Source: JANXVV01 sp038230975 (GTDB lineage: Bacteria; Planctomycetota; Phycisphaerae; Tepidisphaerales; Tepidisphaeraceae). Taken from it: a DNA stretch of 46,818 bases. Position 1 is the first letter of the stretch, and each line of letters opens with the position of its first letter. Below are positions 17,694-27,258 of this stretch, piece by piece. The notes under the pieces are model-generated. The model saw only the letters and a list, made by a program, of their open reading frames with translations, had not been told where the DNA came from and made no database searches. The stretch spans positions 1 to 46,818 of the forward strand of contig JBBRMF010000006.1 of the NCBI GenBank assembly GCA_038230975.1. The letters are read 5' to 3'. The translations under genes were made by a program, and so were the position numbers.

Positions 17694-19136
17694 TCACACA
17701 ATCAGCCGATTTTCGACATTTCCGAACACATCCGTCAGCCGATAGTCACGGCCTTGATGCCGGTATATCAGTTTTTGATGGTTGACGCCCAACTGGTTCA
17801 GAAGCGTCGCATGGAAGTCATGAACGTTGACGGGATCGCGCACGATGTTATAGCCTAAGTCGTCGGTTTCACCGTGAATGTAACCGCGTTTGAACCCGCC
17901 GCCGGCCACCCAGATCGTGAAGCACCTTGGATGGTGATCGCGGCCGAATTTATTGGGGCTGATATCACCTTGCGAGTACGCAGTGCGACCGAATTCGCCA
18001 CCCCAGATGACGATCGTATCGTCGAGCAGCCCTCGCTGTTTCAGGTCCATAACCAGAGCCGCACTGGCTTGATCAACCTCTTTACATTTGCCGGGCAATG
18101 CCTCGGGCAGACCACCGTGGTGGTCCCAGTCTCGGTGATTGAGTTGAATGAACCGGCAGCCGCGCTCAACCAGCCGCCGGGCAAGCAGGCAGTTGTTGGC
18201 AAATGATGATTGGCCGATCTGCGCACCATACATCGCAAGCGTCTCTTTTGATTCCTGTGAGATTTGCATCAACTCCGGCACGCTGGTCTGCATGCGGAAG
18301 GCAAGCTCATAATTTTCGATCTGGGCGGCGATGGCTGGATCACCCATTGCATCCAGCGAAATGGAATTGAGTTGGTTGGTTGCGTCAATCATCTCGCGCC
18401 GGTTTGCGCCATCGATCCCCGGAGGATTGGAGACATAGAGCACAGCATCTCCCGCGCTGCGGAACGACACAGCGCCGTGTTGCGCCGGCAGAAAACCGCT
18501 TCCCCAGTATCGCGATTGCAGAGGCTGCCCACCGCCACCACTTTGAAGCACGACATATGCCGGGAGGTTTGAATTCATCGAGCCAAGGCCGTAACTTAGC
18601 CACGCGCCCATGGTGGGCCGACCAGGCTGCTGATTACCCGTGCCGAAGAACGTGACCGCTGGATCGTGATTGATCGGTTCGGTGAACATCGATCGAATCC
18701 AGGTACATTCATCCGCGATCATTGCCGTGTGTGGCAGCAGGTTGGAAAGATCCATTCCGCATTTCCCGTGTTTCTCGAACTTGAACGGTGAGCCAACACA
18801 TAGCAGATTTTTCTGACCCGAAGTCATGCCGGTGATTCGCTGCCCCTGCCGAACACTCTCCGGCAAATCCTTTCCGGTCATCTCGGTCAGTTTGCTCTTG
18901 GGATCGAAGAGATCCAGATGCGACGGCGCGCCAGACATGAACAGATAGATGACGCGTTTTGCTTTTGCCGGAAGATGCAATCCGCTCAGCGCACCAGGCA
19001 TTTTGACACCGCCCGGCGACTCCGCACTGAACAAGTCGTTGTTGAGCAAAGAGGTCAGCGCAAGCATTCCCAGACCCGTGGTGCTTTTCTGGAGAAACGC
19101 GCGACGCTTTAAACGGGTGTTAAGGTCTTTGTTCAT
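17694..19136 (-). CDS. DUF1501 protein with Tat signal
   Basis: A 480-residue member of the DUF1501 family, abundant in planctomycetes and related to the alkaline phosphatase/sulfatase fold. It begins with a twin-arginine signal (KRRAFLQKS, then a hydrophobic stretch to about residue 35), so it should be exported folded. Family features seen are VIYLFMSGAPSHLDLFDPK near residue 63, DDTIVIWGGEFGRT near 367 and GRDHHPRCFTIWVAGGGFKRG near 392. Its start lies 6 bases past the stop of the DUF1549/DUF1553 gene, with no strong ribosome site, so translation is probably coupled. The function of the pair is unknown; they are often proposed to act in polysaccharide breakdown. Confidence 0.93.
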   Translation of the reverse strand: MNKDLNTRLKRRAFLQKSTTGLGMLALTSLLNNDLFSAESPGGVKMPGALSGLHLPAKAKRVIYLFMSGAPSHLDLFDPKSKLTEMTGKDLPESVRQGQRITGMTSGQKNLLCVGSPFKFEKHGKCGMDLSNLLPHTAMIADECTWIRSMFTEPINHDPAVTFFGTGNQQPGRPTMGAWLSYGLGSMNSNLPAYVVLQSGGGGQPLQSRYWGSGFLPAQHGAVSFRSAGDAVLYVSNPPGIDGANRREMIDATNQLNSISLDAMGDPAIAAQIENYELAFRMQTSVPELMQISQESKETLAMYGAQIGQSSFANNCLLARRLVERGCRFIQLNHRDWDHHGGLPEALPGKCKEVDQASAALVMDLKQRGLLDDTIVIWGGEFGRTAYSQGDISPNKFGRDHHPRCFTIWVAGGGFKRGYIHGETDDLGYNIVRDPVNVHDFHATLLNQLGVNHQKLIYRHQGRDYRLTDVFGNVENRLIV

Positions 19137-19142
19137 AAACGT

Positions 19143-22100
19143 CTAATTGCTGATCGTTTCGTTCAGATTCAAAATGACACTGCCCACGGTCGTCCACGCC
19201 GCAAGATCACTCACGTCGAGATCGCCCGGGAGCATCAGGTCTCCAACTTTCGTCAAAGCCTGAGCGTCCGCCTTATTCTGGTGGAATCGGGCAAGCTCAA
19301 GCGAGAGGGTTCGTTCCAATATTTTGCGCTCGGACGCCGCCATCGGCCGGGCTAGCGCCAACCGCCACATCGTTTCAAGCCGCGTCGAAGCATCGGGCGA
19401 GGGTTCTTTCAGCACGCGCTGCGCAAGCGAGCGTGCCGCTTCCACAAAAACGGGATCGTTCATCATGACCAGCGATTGCAACGGCGTACTCGACCTGGCA
19501 CGAATCGCCACGCAGACTTCTCGGCTGGGCGCATCAAATGTAAGCAGCGATGGATAAGGCGTGCTGCGCCGATGATAAACGTATAATCCACGCCGATATT
19601 GGCTTGCATCGTGCTCCTGCTTCCAGTTCCCGTTGCTCAGTTCATTGATCTCCCATATCCCCGGCGGTTGCGCGGGAAAGACCGGCTCGCCGCCGATGTC
19701 ACCATTCAGGAGCCCGGCGACAGCCAGCGCGTTGTCGCGCACGAATTCAGCGTCAAGCCGGTGGCGCGGGCCATGCGCCCATAGACGGTTCTCGGCATCG
19801 CGTTCCAGCATTTCCTTCGTCACGCGCGACGATTGGCGATAGGTCGAGCTGGTCGCCATTTGAAAAATGCACCGCTTGATATCCCAGTCACTCCTAAAAT
19901 CGGCGGCGAGCCATTCGAGAAGTTCCGGGTGGCTGGGCCAATCCCCCTGCGACCCGAAATCATTCACCGTCTTTACAAGGCCCGTGCCGAACATCATCGC
20001 CCAGCAGCGGTTCGCTTCGACGCGCGCCACGAGCGGTTGTTCCGGCGAGACCAGCCAGCGGGCCAAATCCAGCCGCGTATATCTCGACCCATTTGCCGGC
20101 TGCACTGGCAATGGTGGAAGAAAGTGAGGCGTGGCGGCGGTCACTTTGTCGCCATCCTTGTCATACTGGCCGCGGATCTTGATGAACGTGTCGCGCGGCT
20201 TCTCCAGCTCGGCCATGACCATCGTCGTGGGCACGTCCTTTTCCAGATTCGCCTTGTCCCGTTTCAGGTCGTCAATTTTGCGCTGCGCAAAAACGTAATC
20301 CGTCGCCACGCTTTCACGATAGAATTTACGCAGTTCTTCATTCTGTTGCGGCGTGCGCTGGTCTGCGGAAAGGCGGGCAATTTTCAGAATTCCGGACCCG
20401 CCCAGCGTTGCCAGTTCACCGCCGGTCAGTGTCCGTTGATAAAGCCGGAAGTCGTTGAGCCTTCCGTGAAAAGGGGAGGCCGATCCGCCGCGCCGACCGA
20501 TGCTGAAGGGAACCTCCGTCCTAATGCTACCATCAAGGCCGTCCCGCTGCGTGCGCGTCTTCACCGCCTTCCCATTGACGAACACTTTTACGCCGGCAGC
20601 TTTGCTCGATCCATCGTAACTGAAGGCAACGTGCGCAAATTGATTCGCCGGCAGATCGTTCTCCGTCTCGACGTGTATGGCTTTGTCCGGCCAGGTGTGA
20701 ATCAGATGAACGCTCAGCTTTGTGCCGTGAAATTCAACGTCCCACCCTCGAGTGTTCTTGGAGCTATCCATCTTTCCGAAGGGCGATCCACCGGCTGAAC
20801 CTACGCTGATATTGGCACAGACGGTGAATGGCTGGTCTTTTTCGAGATCGAAATGCCCACCGTAGTCGAGCCATCCTTTGCCGTCAGTCTCGAAAGCGTT
20901 GCGGCCATTTTGCGGACCGAACCGCGCGCCGTCGCGCGCCTGAGCGTCGATCTTCTCGCCGGTGCCTGTCTGCCCGTTGCCATTGGTTTCGAGCGGAAAT
21001 TTAACCAATGGGCCCGGCACTTCCGCCGGCTCGGTCTGGCTGGCAATTTGCTGTTCCCACTTTTTTTGCCGCGCATCAATACCAGCCGCCACTTGTTGAA
21101 GTTTGGATTCTGCGGCCGTGACGTCCGCGGCCAATTTGTTGATCTGCTGCTGGCGCTCGGAACTGACAACCATCATGCGCGGCTCAGGGTTGCGGTCGCG
21201 AACCCCATCTTTCCCCAATTCCGGCACATTGTGAAAAAAAGCGTACAGCGAATAAAAATCCTTCTGCGTCACCGGATCGTATTTATGGTCGTGACATTGC
21301 GCGCAGTTCACCGTGAGCCCAAGCCAGGTCGTACCCAGCGTGCCGATGCGATCGACAATGTAAAGATTGAGATACTCCTCGGGGATAATCCCCCCTTCGT
21401 CCGAGGTCATCACATTCCGCATGAAACCGCTGGCGATCTTGTTATCGAGCGTTGCGTTGGGAAGCAAATCGCCGGCGAGTTGTTCGATGGTGAATTGATC
21501 GAAAGGCTTATTGTCATTGAACGATTTCACCACCCAATCTCGCCACATCCAGGTTGTTCGAAAAGAATCGTTGTGATACCCGCCGGTATCGGAATGGCGC
21601 GCCAGGTCAAGCCAAGGCGTGGCAAGACGTTCGCCGAAATGGGCAGATGCCAGCAGGCGATGAACGACCTTCTCGTAAGCATCCGTGGAGGTGTCACCAA
21701 GGAATTGGTTCACCTCGGCGATCGAAGGAGGCAAGCCGGTGAGATCAAGGGTCACCCGGCGGATTAGTCTCGCCCTCTCTTCTTCCGGCGACGGTTTTAA
21801 ACCTTCCTTATCCAACCGGTCAAGGATGAATGCGTCTATCGGATTGCGAATCGGAAAACCATCACCTCTGGGCTTGACCACGGCGGGCTTCTGAATTTTC
21901 TGGTAAGCCCAGTGTCCCTCATAATGCGCGCCTTCCTTGATCCACCGTCGAAATAATTCCACCTCAGCGGGCTTGAGAGCCTTTTGCTCCGCGGGCGGAG
22001 GCATCACCTCATCTTCATCAGAGGCGGTAATCCGCTTAATAAGCTGACTTTGCTCCGGCTGGCCGGGAACAATCGTCACTTCCCCGGATTTGCCTTTGCC

Positions 22101-22340
22101 GTAAGCCGAGTCCATCACATCCAGGCGAAGCGCCGCCTTCCGCCGGTTGGAATCTGGGCCGTGACACTTCAGGCATGTTTCTGAAAGTATCGGGCGAATA
22201 TCGCGATTGTATGAAATACGATCATCCGCCTTTACCTCGTGAACGACGGAAACCAATGTCAGAGGAATCAGGCCGGCGCAAATGAGCATCAACCGGCGCG
22301 CGGCCCAAAAACGACTCGAAAGAGAGGGAATAGTTTGCAT
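19143..22340 (-). CDS. PSCyt1-DUF1549-LamG-DUF1553 secreted cytochrome-like protein
   Basis: A 1,065-residue protein. An N-terminal export signal (about 1-38) is followed by a planctomycete cytochrome C domain with haem motif CLKCH (56-60), then DUF1549 (PSCyt2; about 150-350) with a second CAQCH near 345-349. A laminin-G/concanavalin-like domain sits at about 444-648 (KFPLETNGN to LATLGGSG), and DUF1553 (PSD1; about 780-1010) carries RLDLARWLVSPEQPL and LDAEFVRDNALAVAGLL. It is the first gene of an operon with the DUF1501 gene. The two CxxCH motifs imply covalent haem; the LamG insert suggests glycan binding. The substrate is unknown. Confidence 0.93.
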   Translation of the reverse strand: MQTIPSLSSRFWAARRLMLICAGLIPLTLVSVVHEVKADDRISYNRDIRPILSETCLKCHGPDSNRRKAALRLDVMDSAYGKGKSGEVTIVPGQPEQSQLIKRITASDEDEVMPPPAEQKALKPAEVELFRRWIKEGAHYEGHWAYQKIQKPAVVKPRGDGFPIRNPIDAFILDRLDKEGLKPSPEEERARLIRRVTLDLTGLPPSIAEVNQFLGDTSTDAYEKVVHRLLASAHFGERLATPWLDLARHSDTGGYHNDSFRTTWMWRDWVVKSFNDNKPFDQFTIEQLAGDLLPNATLDNKIASGFMRNVMTSDEGGIIPEEYLNLYIVDRIGTLGTTWLGLTVNCAQCHDHKYDPVTQKDFYSLYAFFHNVPELGKDGVRDRNPEPRMMVVSSERQQQINKLAADVTAAESKLQQVAAGIDARQKKWEQQIASQTEPAEVPGPLVKFPLETNGNGQTGTGEKIDAQARDGARFGPQNGRNAFETDGKGWLDYGGHFDLEKDQPFTVCANISVGSAGGSPFGKMDSSKNTRGWDVEFHGTKLSVHLIHTWPDKAIHVETENDLPANQFAHVAFSYDGSSKAAGVKVFVNGKAVKTRTQRDGLDGSIRTEVPFSIGRRGGSASPFHGRLNDFRLYQRTLTGGELATLGGSGILKIARLSADQRTPQQNEELRKFYRESVATDYVFAQRKIDDLKRDKANLEKDVPTTMVMAELEKPRDTFIKIRGQYDKDGDKVTAATPHFLPPLPVQPANGSRYTRLDLARWLVSPEQPLVARVEANRCWAMMFGTGLVKTVNDFGSQGDWPSHPELLEWLAADFRSDWDIKRCIFQMATSSTYRQSSRVTKEMLERDAENRLWAHGPRHRLDAEFVRDNALAVAGLLNGDIGGEPVFPAQPPGIWEINELSNGNWKQEHDASQYRRGLYVYHRRSTPYPSLLTFDAPSREVCVAIRARSSTPLQSLVMMNDPVFVEAARSLAQRVLKEPSPDASTRLETMWRLALARPMAASERKILERTLSLELARFHQNKADAQALTKVGDLMLPGDLDVSDLAAWTTVGSVILNLNETISN

Positions 22341-22826
22341 GCGTCGATCATTTCTACCAGAGCCAACCGCAACTGTTTACGCGAAACGCCATACTGCTTC
22401 GGCAAGTTGCGTGCCGTTGGAAACGGGAATTCTCCCAGTCAAAGTTTTCCCGATATACCCTCGACCTTGATCATATGCGAGCCAAGGTCGACGGCGCGAA
22501 GTATGAGGGGTGTGTGACAGTTCCGGCGTACCCGATTTCTCCCTCTCCCGGTACTCCGGGGGAGGGTTGGAGTGGGGGAAATCCGCTGAACCACGTCAAT
22601 TTATCGAAAAAGACCCCCCACCCTTCCCTCCCCCGGAGTACCAGGAGAGGGGATAATACCCGCCGAGCTTGTCACGCACCCGTATGAGGGGTGCAGGGTG
22701 GGCGTACTCGCCCAACGATTTTCCGAGTGACATGTATGATGCGCGAGTAACCCCCCCCTGCAAAACTCCGAAACAGTGTTTGCTCTGGAGTCACTACCTC
22801 TACAAATCGCAGTGCGATAACCGACG
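22341..22826. other. Intergenic stretch holding a palindromic repeat
   Basis: No gene is seen in these 486 bases. They hold a long inverted repeat (22541-22652), flanked by a perfect 12-base direct repeat GTATGAGGGGTG at 22501-22512 and 22682-22693. The right part (22700-22826) is otherwise featureless to me. Confidence 0.7.
22541..22652. repeat. Dispersed palindrome family 1, copy A
   Basis: A 111-base imperfect inverted repeat: the left arm begins CCCTCTCCCGGTACTCCGGG and the right arm ends with its complement, CCGGAGTACCAGGAGAGG. G-rich and C-rich tracts (GTGGGGG and CCCCCCACCC) lie further in, around an AT-richer centre that includes CCACGTCAA. The same arm sequence recurs at 46738-46818, so this is a dispersed family of the REP or miniature-element kind and has no coding function here. 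Confidence 0.85.
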
Positions 22827-23825
22827 TTAATCTGCCGGTTCGACTTTAACAGAGGCTGTTTCAGCGGCGGGCTTAGTGGCAGCGGCGTCCGGCGGCTGAA
22901 CCGTTTTCACCTTCAGCATCGCAACGCCTTTTTCCGAAGCCGCGAGCTTTCGGGCTACTTCGTCGCGCGCCTGTTCCGCACGTGCAAGTTGCTCGTGCAT
23001 CGCCTGAGACTCCACTCGTCCCGCCAACGCCTCCTGGCGCGCACTGGCCAGCGCGGCTTGTACATCGCGTAGCTGGCTCGACGCGGTGACAACCTGCTTC
23101 GTAGACTCGTCTTTGAGCTTCGCAACCTCGGCAGTCAAGCCATCTGATTTCGCCGTCAGCTCGCCGACCCGTCGGGTGACGGTCGCGAGCTGGCCAAGTG
23201 TCGTATTTCGAGCCGCCTCGAGTTTGGCCAGCGACTGGTCGGCCGCTTCGAGTTCCATCTTCTGCTTCTGGGAAGAATCCGCGCTTACCTTCATCGCTTC
23301 CTGGAATTCGCCTTGCTTGGCTTCGAGATTCGCTGACAACTTGTTGCGCACATCCACCAACTTTGTCAAATCTGCAGATGTGCGTAGCAATTCGTTCGAC
23401 AACTGCGACTCGCGACTCCGTGCGCCGGCCAACTGAGTCCGTGCCTCGTTGCCGGCCTTCTCAGCAACCTCCAACTGCTGGCGAACCGCTTGTAACTGTG
23501 TCTCGGTCTGACGGGTTGCCTGCTGAGCAGTAACCAACGTCATCCGTGTCTTTGCAAGTTCGGCGTCCGATCCAATCGCCCAAGCCCCGTTTTCGGCGGC
23601 TTGACCTTGGGCCACTTGCAGGTGTACCGCGAGTTCATCGCACACCTTCTGTGTCGCCGCGCCGACAGCCTCCTGTTGAACGAGCTCGTTCGCGAGCCGC
23701 TGGCGCTCGTGATCAACTCGCGCCAGATGCTGTGTGGAGACACAACCTGTCACTGCCAAAAGCCCGACACAGGACAGCGCAACACTTGAACCGAGGCCAC
23801 GAAGGCCGATGGGAAGTAGAGACAT
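22827..23825 (-). CDS. Coiled-coil putative lipoprotein
   Basis: A 332-residue protein starting MSLLPIGLRG, with hydrophobic stretch and lipobox AVTGC (lipidated Cys28). I chose the ATG at 23825 because the longer frame (from 23951) would bury the signal peptide behind 42 residues. From about residue 35 to 305 the sequence is almost wholly Ala/Glu/Gln/Leu/Lys-rich heptads with no proline, a long continuous coiled coil. The tail is Pro/Ala-rich with charged residues. It is probably anchored to a membrane and spans the periplasm as a rod; no enzymatic domain is seen. A partner cannot be named from context. Confidence 0.78.
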   Translation of the reverse strand: MSLLPIGLRGLGSSVALSCVGLLAVTGCVSTQHLARVDHERQRLANELVQQEAVGAATQKVCDELAVHLQVAQGQAAENGAWAIGSDAELAKTRMTLVTAQQATRQTETQLQAVRQQLEVAEKAGNEARTQLAGARSRESQLSNELLRTSADLTKLVDVRNKLSANLEAKQGEFQEAMKVSADSSQKQKMELEAADQSLAKLEAARNTTLGQLATVTRRVGELTAKSDGLTAEVAKLKDESTKQVVTASSQLRDVQAALASARQEALAGRVESQAMHEQLARAEQARDEVARKLAASEKGVAMLKVKTVQPPDAAATKPAAETASVKVEPAD

Positions 23826-24105
23826 GAAATCACTCTCGACAGAGAAATCGTTCGCAGAGCTGGCGGCGGAAATGCGGGGCGGTGGAGCGACCAGACAGGC
23901 CTGCCCTGCCGAAATCTCCCACGCGTCCATGCGATGAGCCAGTTCGGGCACCGATTAACCAGGACCGCGCGGCCTGGCGGTGCTCAGATATTATCGGCAC
24001 CGGACGCCCGGCGGCTGTAATTATCGAACCCCATTCACATTCCCGCAGCGTACGGGTGAACCATCCTCTGGCCGATTTCCGGACAGGCTTGGTGTCCCCG
24101 GATTT

Positions 24106-27100
24106 TCAACGTGACGTAGATTTCAATTGCCGCACGCGTCGAAACAGGAACCCGCCGAAACCGCAGAGCACAAGCATTCCGGAGGGCTCTGGTGTAATGT
24201 CACCGGCACCGAGCGTGGCGTTGGCAATGAGGAGGTCCATATCGAATTGAAAAGATGAAGTCAGGGTGTAGGTCAGTGAGATAACCCCCGAGTTGGACAG
24301 ATTGGCAATCGGACCCAGATCGATCGAACTGCCTGATGCTGAAAAGCGATTATTACTGAAAAGACGCTCGGCGAATAATTGCCCGTTGCCATCCTTCACG
24401 GTGAATTGCACGTCGCCAGGACTCCCCGTCATCCCGAAGATTAGATCCTGTCTCGATGATAGATACGCCAATTGAATCGTGACGGTGCCCGACGCGCGGC
24501 TCGTTCCAAATTCGAGGGCCGGATGCATATGGGCAATGGCAAGTATATCGCTCTTTGGACCACTTCCATCACCGGCAATGTTGAAATTTTGCGCTACTGC
24601 CGACATGGAGCGCTCGACGGCCAGCGCGTCGGCGTCGGAGGGTGCTAGCGAGAGTAACGAGACAAGAGATGGATTCCCATCCACACTCGATCGGTCTCCA
24701 AAATTGACGCGCGCAAATGCATGTGATTTAGCGCTATCTGACGGTCGTCCAGATTGGCTCGCGCTGGTTGAACCTGAGATAGCTGCCTTTGTATAGTACG
24801 CGTCGAACGAATCAGAACGTGCGTAGGCAGCAACGGCAACGAAGCCGGTGGATTGCGCATCCGCGCTCGCGATACCCTGTTTCGTGCTGTGGGCCGACGC
24901 CACGGAATCGCCTAAAGGAGAATCGAAATCGTACGTCGGATCAGATGTGGCGGCGATCGAGTGAGAATCAACGTCATGTGGACCTACCAGCGATGTGTGG
25001 GCGGTGGCACTGCCTTTTGAAGAGTCGGACGATCCGCCAATAGCTTGGGTCGTTCCCTTCAAAGTAGTGGCGACATAATCCGTGTAAGACAGGATTGCTA
25101 TCGCCGCGCCACTTGACCCGTACCTTCCGAAGCTATCGTTGCCACTATTTCCGCCCGTGCATTTGATGTTGAAACTGACCGCGCCCAATGTCGTCCCGCT
25201 ATCGTTCATCACCGCGGTTGCTGAACCACCGCTTCCTGCGCTAATCGGGTAGTCTGTATAATAGGGAAGCTTAACTGGCAATGCGTTGCCACCGTTTCCC
25301 CCCACGAGGTTCGCATACAATGTGAATCCGTTCGATGTATGAATGGCGGTTTGACTGAGAGTCGCATTCCCACCGGTTCCGGCGAAGTTCAGATATTGGG
25401 CGTATGACTTGGTCAAGTCAGTAACGGCGAAGGCGTCGCCGCCGTTTCCGGCGATCGCGGAGATGGATGCGGTGACACTTCCACCAGCATCAATTCGCAG
25501 AAACGTGTCTGCGTTTCCGCCAGCCCCGCTTGGTATTCGCTTCAGCGGAGTATCTCCATAGCTTCCCAAGAATTGTTCTGAAATCCGCACCGCGTCCACG
25601 CCGCGCCACTCACCAAGACCGCCAGTACCGCCCTGGGCCACCACATTGATCGTCATCGGCCCCGTGCCATTGAGAGTGGCCTCGGCATGGGCGTTTCCAC
25701 CGCGACCAGATATTTCAAGACCTCCCAGTCCATCCCGAGCGAACACCTCAGGCGTGATTCCACTGCCGTTTCCCCCTAGTGCCTTAACTGCAAGGGTGGA
25801 AGTACTGGCATTTCCTGTCGTGCTAGACAACGTGGAAATCGCATCGCCACCATTTCCTCCGAAAAGAGGCACGTAATTCGGGCTGTACGCTTCGTACAAC
25901 GGCATGGCGTTCCCACCTGTGGCCGACTGATTGAGCGTCAGCGGGCCGCTGGTTCGGCCACTCACGGCGTTGACCGCCAAGGCGTTTCCACCGTCACCTC
26001 CATGGAGACGAAGTACACCAATCTGCGGCGGCTCATCCTGGAGGTTGAGTGAGGATTGCCCCGGCGTCGGACCGCCTCCGATGGCAATACCTGTCACGAA
26101 GACCGCACCACCGGTCGAGACGCCGGATACAGAGCCCAGTGTCGCAACTCCGGCGATGCTCGTGCGGTTGTTAATGGCGGCAATCAACGGAGCACCGATC
26201 GCCGTTGCATTCACGGTGACCGTCTGGTTACCCGTGTCGATCCCCGACGCCGACGCGGTGGCGGTACCTCCACCGTTGGCAACAAAATTGAATGTTGGCA
26301 AGCCGGTGGCGGTAGCCGTTGCGGTCACGGGGCCGATACCTGTCCCCGTCGCGTTGGCGGATGCAAACGCAAAAATGCCCACGGCGTCGCTCACGGCAGA
26401 GGCGCTGCCACCTATAGCGGTCGCCGTCGAGATCGATTGAGTCGCGACGCTGGACCTTGCAGAAGCGGATGCCATTCCCTCGGACGTTGCGATGGAATTA
26501 CTCGTGGCATTGGCGAGGTAGTAGGAGGTTCCGAGATTGTAGATAAAATAGAGTCCATTGCTGCCACCCTGTGCGACGGCGGATGCGGTCGCCGCAAAAC
26601 CGGTTCCCGAAGACTGTGCGTTTGATGTCGCGATGGCGGAACCACCGGTCACCGACCAATAACGGTTGTAGTTGCCGGAATTGCCACCCACACCGCCAGT
26701 TGCCGAGGATGTAGCGAATGCGTTTCCGGAAATGCTCAAGGTAGCCGCGATCGCTAAACTGCTCTCACCGACCGTCCCTGTATTGGCAATAAGATATCCG
26801 TTTGGGGTCGTCAGGACGCCACCGTTTCCACCGTTCCCTCCGATCGCATTCGCGATGGATGACCCGTCCAATCCGTTTACCGCCGTAGACGCCGTGGCCG
26901 TGGCAGCACCGGCCTTTCCCGCCGGCCCATCAAGTCCGTTGTATGGATATACATTGGCTGTATTACTGCCACCCAAACCCCCATTGCCCGCATTGCCTCC
27001 AATGGCCACGGCGATGTTGGACGGATCGGCCGCATTGGCAACGGCTTTCACGGACTGCCCGTCGGTTCCACCACTTCCGCCGCCCGGAGGATTGCCTGAG

Positions 27101-27258
27101 ATTCCCGCAACGCCCGGCGTACCGGAATCGCCGATCAGCGTGACCACCGCAGCCGAAGCATTGAAGGAAAGTGCCGCCGAAACCGCAAGACTTAACGCAT
27201 AGCGAGACTTCGCTCCGCAGTGCTTTTGCGTCCGTGTATACAAAGCGATTGATCCCAA
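24106..27258 (-). CDS. Large Gly/Ala/Ser-rich PEP-CTERM surface protein
   Basis: A protein of about 1,050 residues with a Sec signal peptide (YALSLAVSAALSFNASA, cut near residue 36) and a PEP-CTERM tail (TPEPSGMLVLCGFGG, then FLFRRVRQLK). The long middle is low-complexity: GGNGGNGG, SGSGG and ATATATA-like runs, repeated every 20-60 residues, which recall PGRS-type or fibrous proteins, though no homology is claimed. About 120 residues before the tail are ordinary and may fold as a beta-sandwich (about 900-1020). I start at the TTG at 27258, since GGAGG ends 5 bases before it and the signal peptide follows at once; the first ATG (27381) would add 41 residues that hide the signal. Exosortase genes are absent from the window. 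Confidence 0.83.
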   Translation of the reverse strand: MGSIALYTRTQKHCGAKSRYALSLAVSAALSFNASAAVVTLIGDSGTPGVAGISGNPPGGGSGGTDGQSVKAVANAADPSNIAVAIGGNAGNGGLGGSNTANVYPYNGLDGPAGKAGAATATASTAVNGLDGSSIANAIGGNGGNGGVLTTPNGYLIANTGTVGESSLAIAATLSISGNAFATSSATGGVGGNSGNYNRYWSVTGGSAIATSNAQSSGTGFAATASAVAQGGSNGLYFIYNLGTSYYLANATSNSIATSEGMASASARSSVATQSISTATAIGGSASAVSDAVGIFAFASANATGTGIGPVTATATATGLPTFNFVANGGGTATASASGIDTGNQTVTVNATAIGAPLIAAINNRTSIAGVATLGSVSGVSTGGAVFVTGIAIGGGPTPGQSSLNLQDEPPQIGVLRLHGGDGGNALAVNAVSGRTSGPLTLNQSATGGNAMPLYEAYSPNYVPLFGGNGGDAISTLSSTTGNASTSTLAVKALGGNGSGITPEVFARDGLGGLEISGRGGNAHAEATLNGTGPMTINVVAQGGTGGLGEWRGVDAVRISEQFLGSYGDTPLKRIPSGAGGNADTFLRIDAGGSVTASISAIAGNGGDAFAVTDLTKSYAQYLNFAGTGGNATLSQTAIHTSNGFTLYANLVGGNGGNALPVKLPYYTDYPISAGSGGSATAVMNDSGTTLGAVSFNIKCTGGNSGNDSFGRYGSSGAAIAILSYTDYVATTLKGTTQAIGGSSDSSKGSATAHTSLVGPHDVDSHSIAATSDPTYDFDSPLGDSVASAHSTKQGIASADAQSTGFVAVAAYARSDSFDAYYTKAAISGSTSASQSGRPSDSAKSHAFARVNFGDRSSVDGNPSLVSLLSLAPSDADALAVERSMSAVAQNFNIAGDGSGPKSDILAIAHMHPALEFGTSRASGTVTIQLAYLSSRQDLIFGMTGSPGDVQFTVKDGNGQLFAERLFSNNRFSASGSSIDLGPIANLSNSGVISLTYTLTSSFQFDMDLLIANATLGAGDITPEPSGMLVLCGFGGFLFRRVRQLKSTSR

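Noticed and set aside
19833..21767. Long plus-strand frames of 321 and 304 codons opposite the DUF1549/DUF1553 gene
   Set aside because: They lie entirely antisense to a confidently recognised gene, have no family motifs or ribosome site, and show Arg/His-rich composition typical of a shadow frame in GC-rich DNA.
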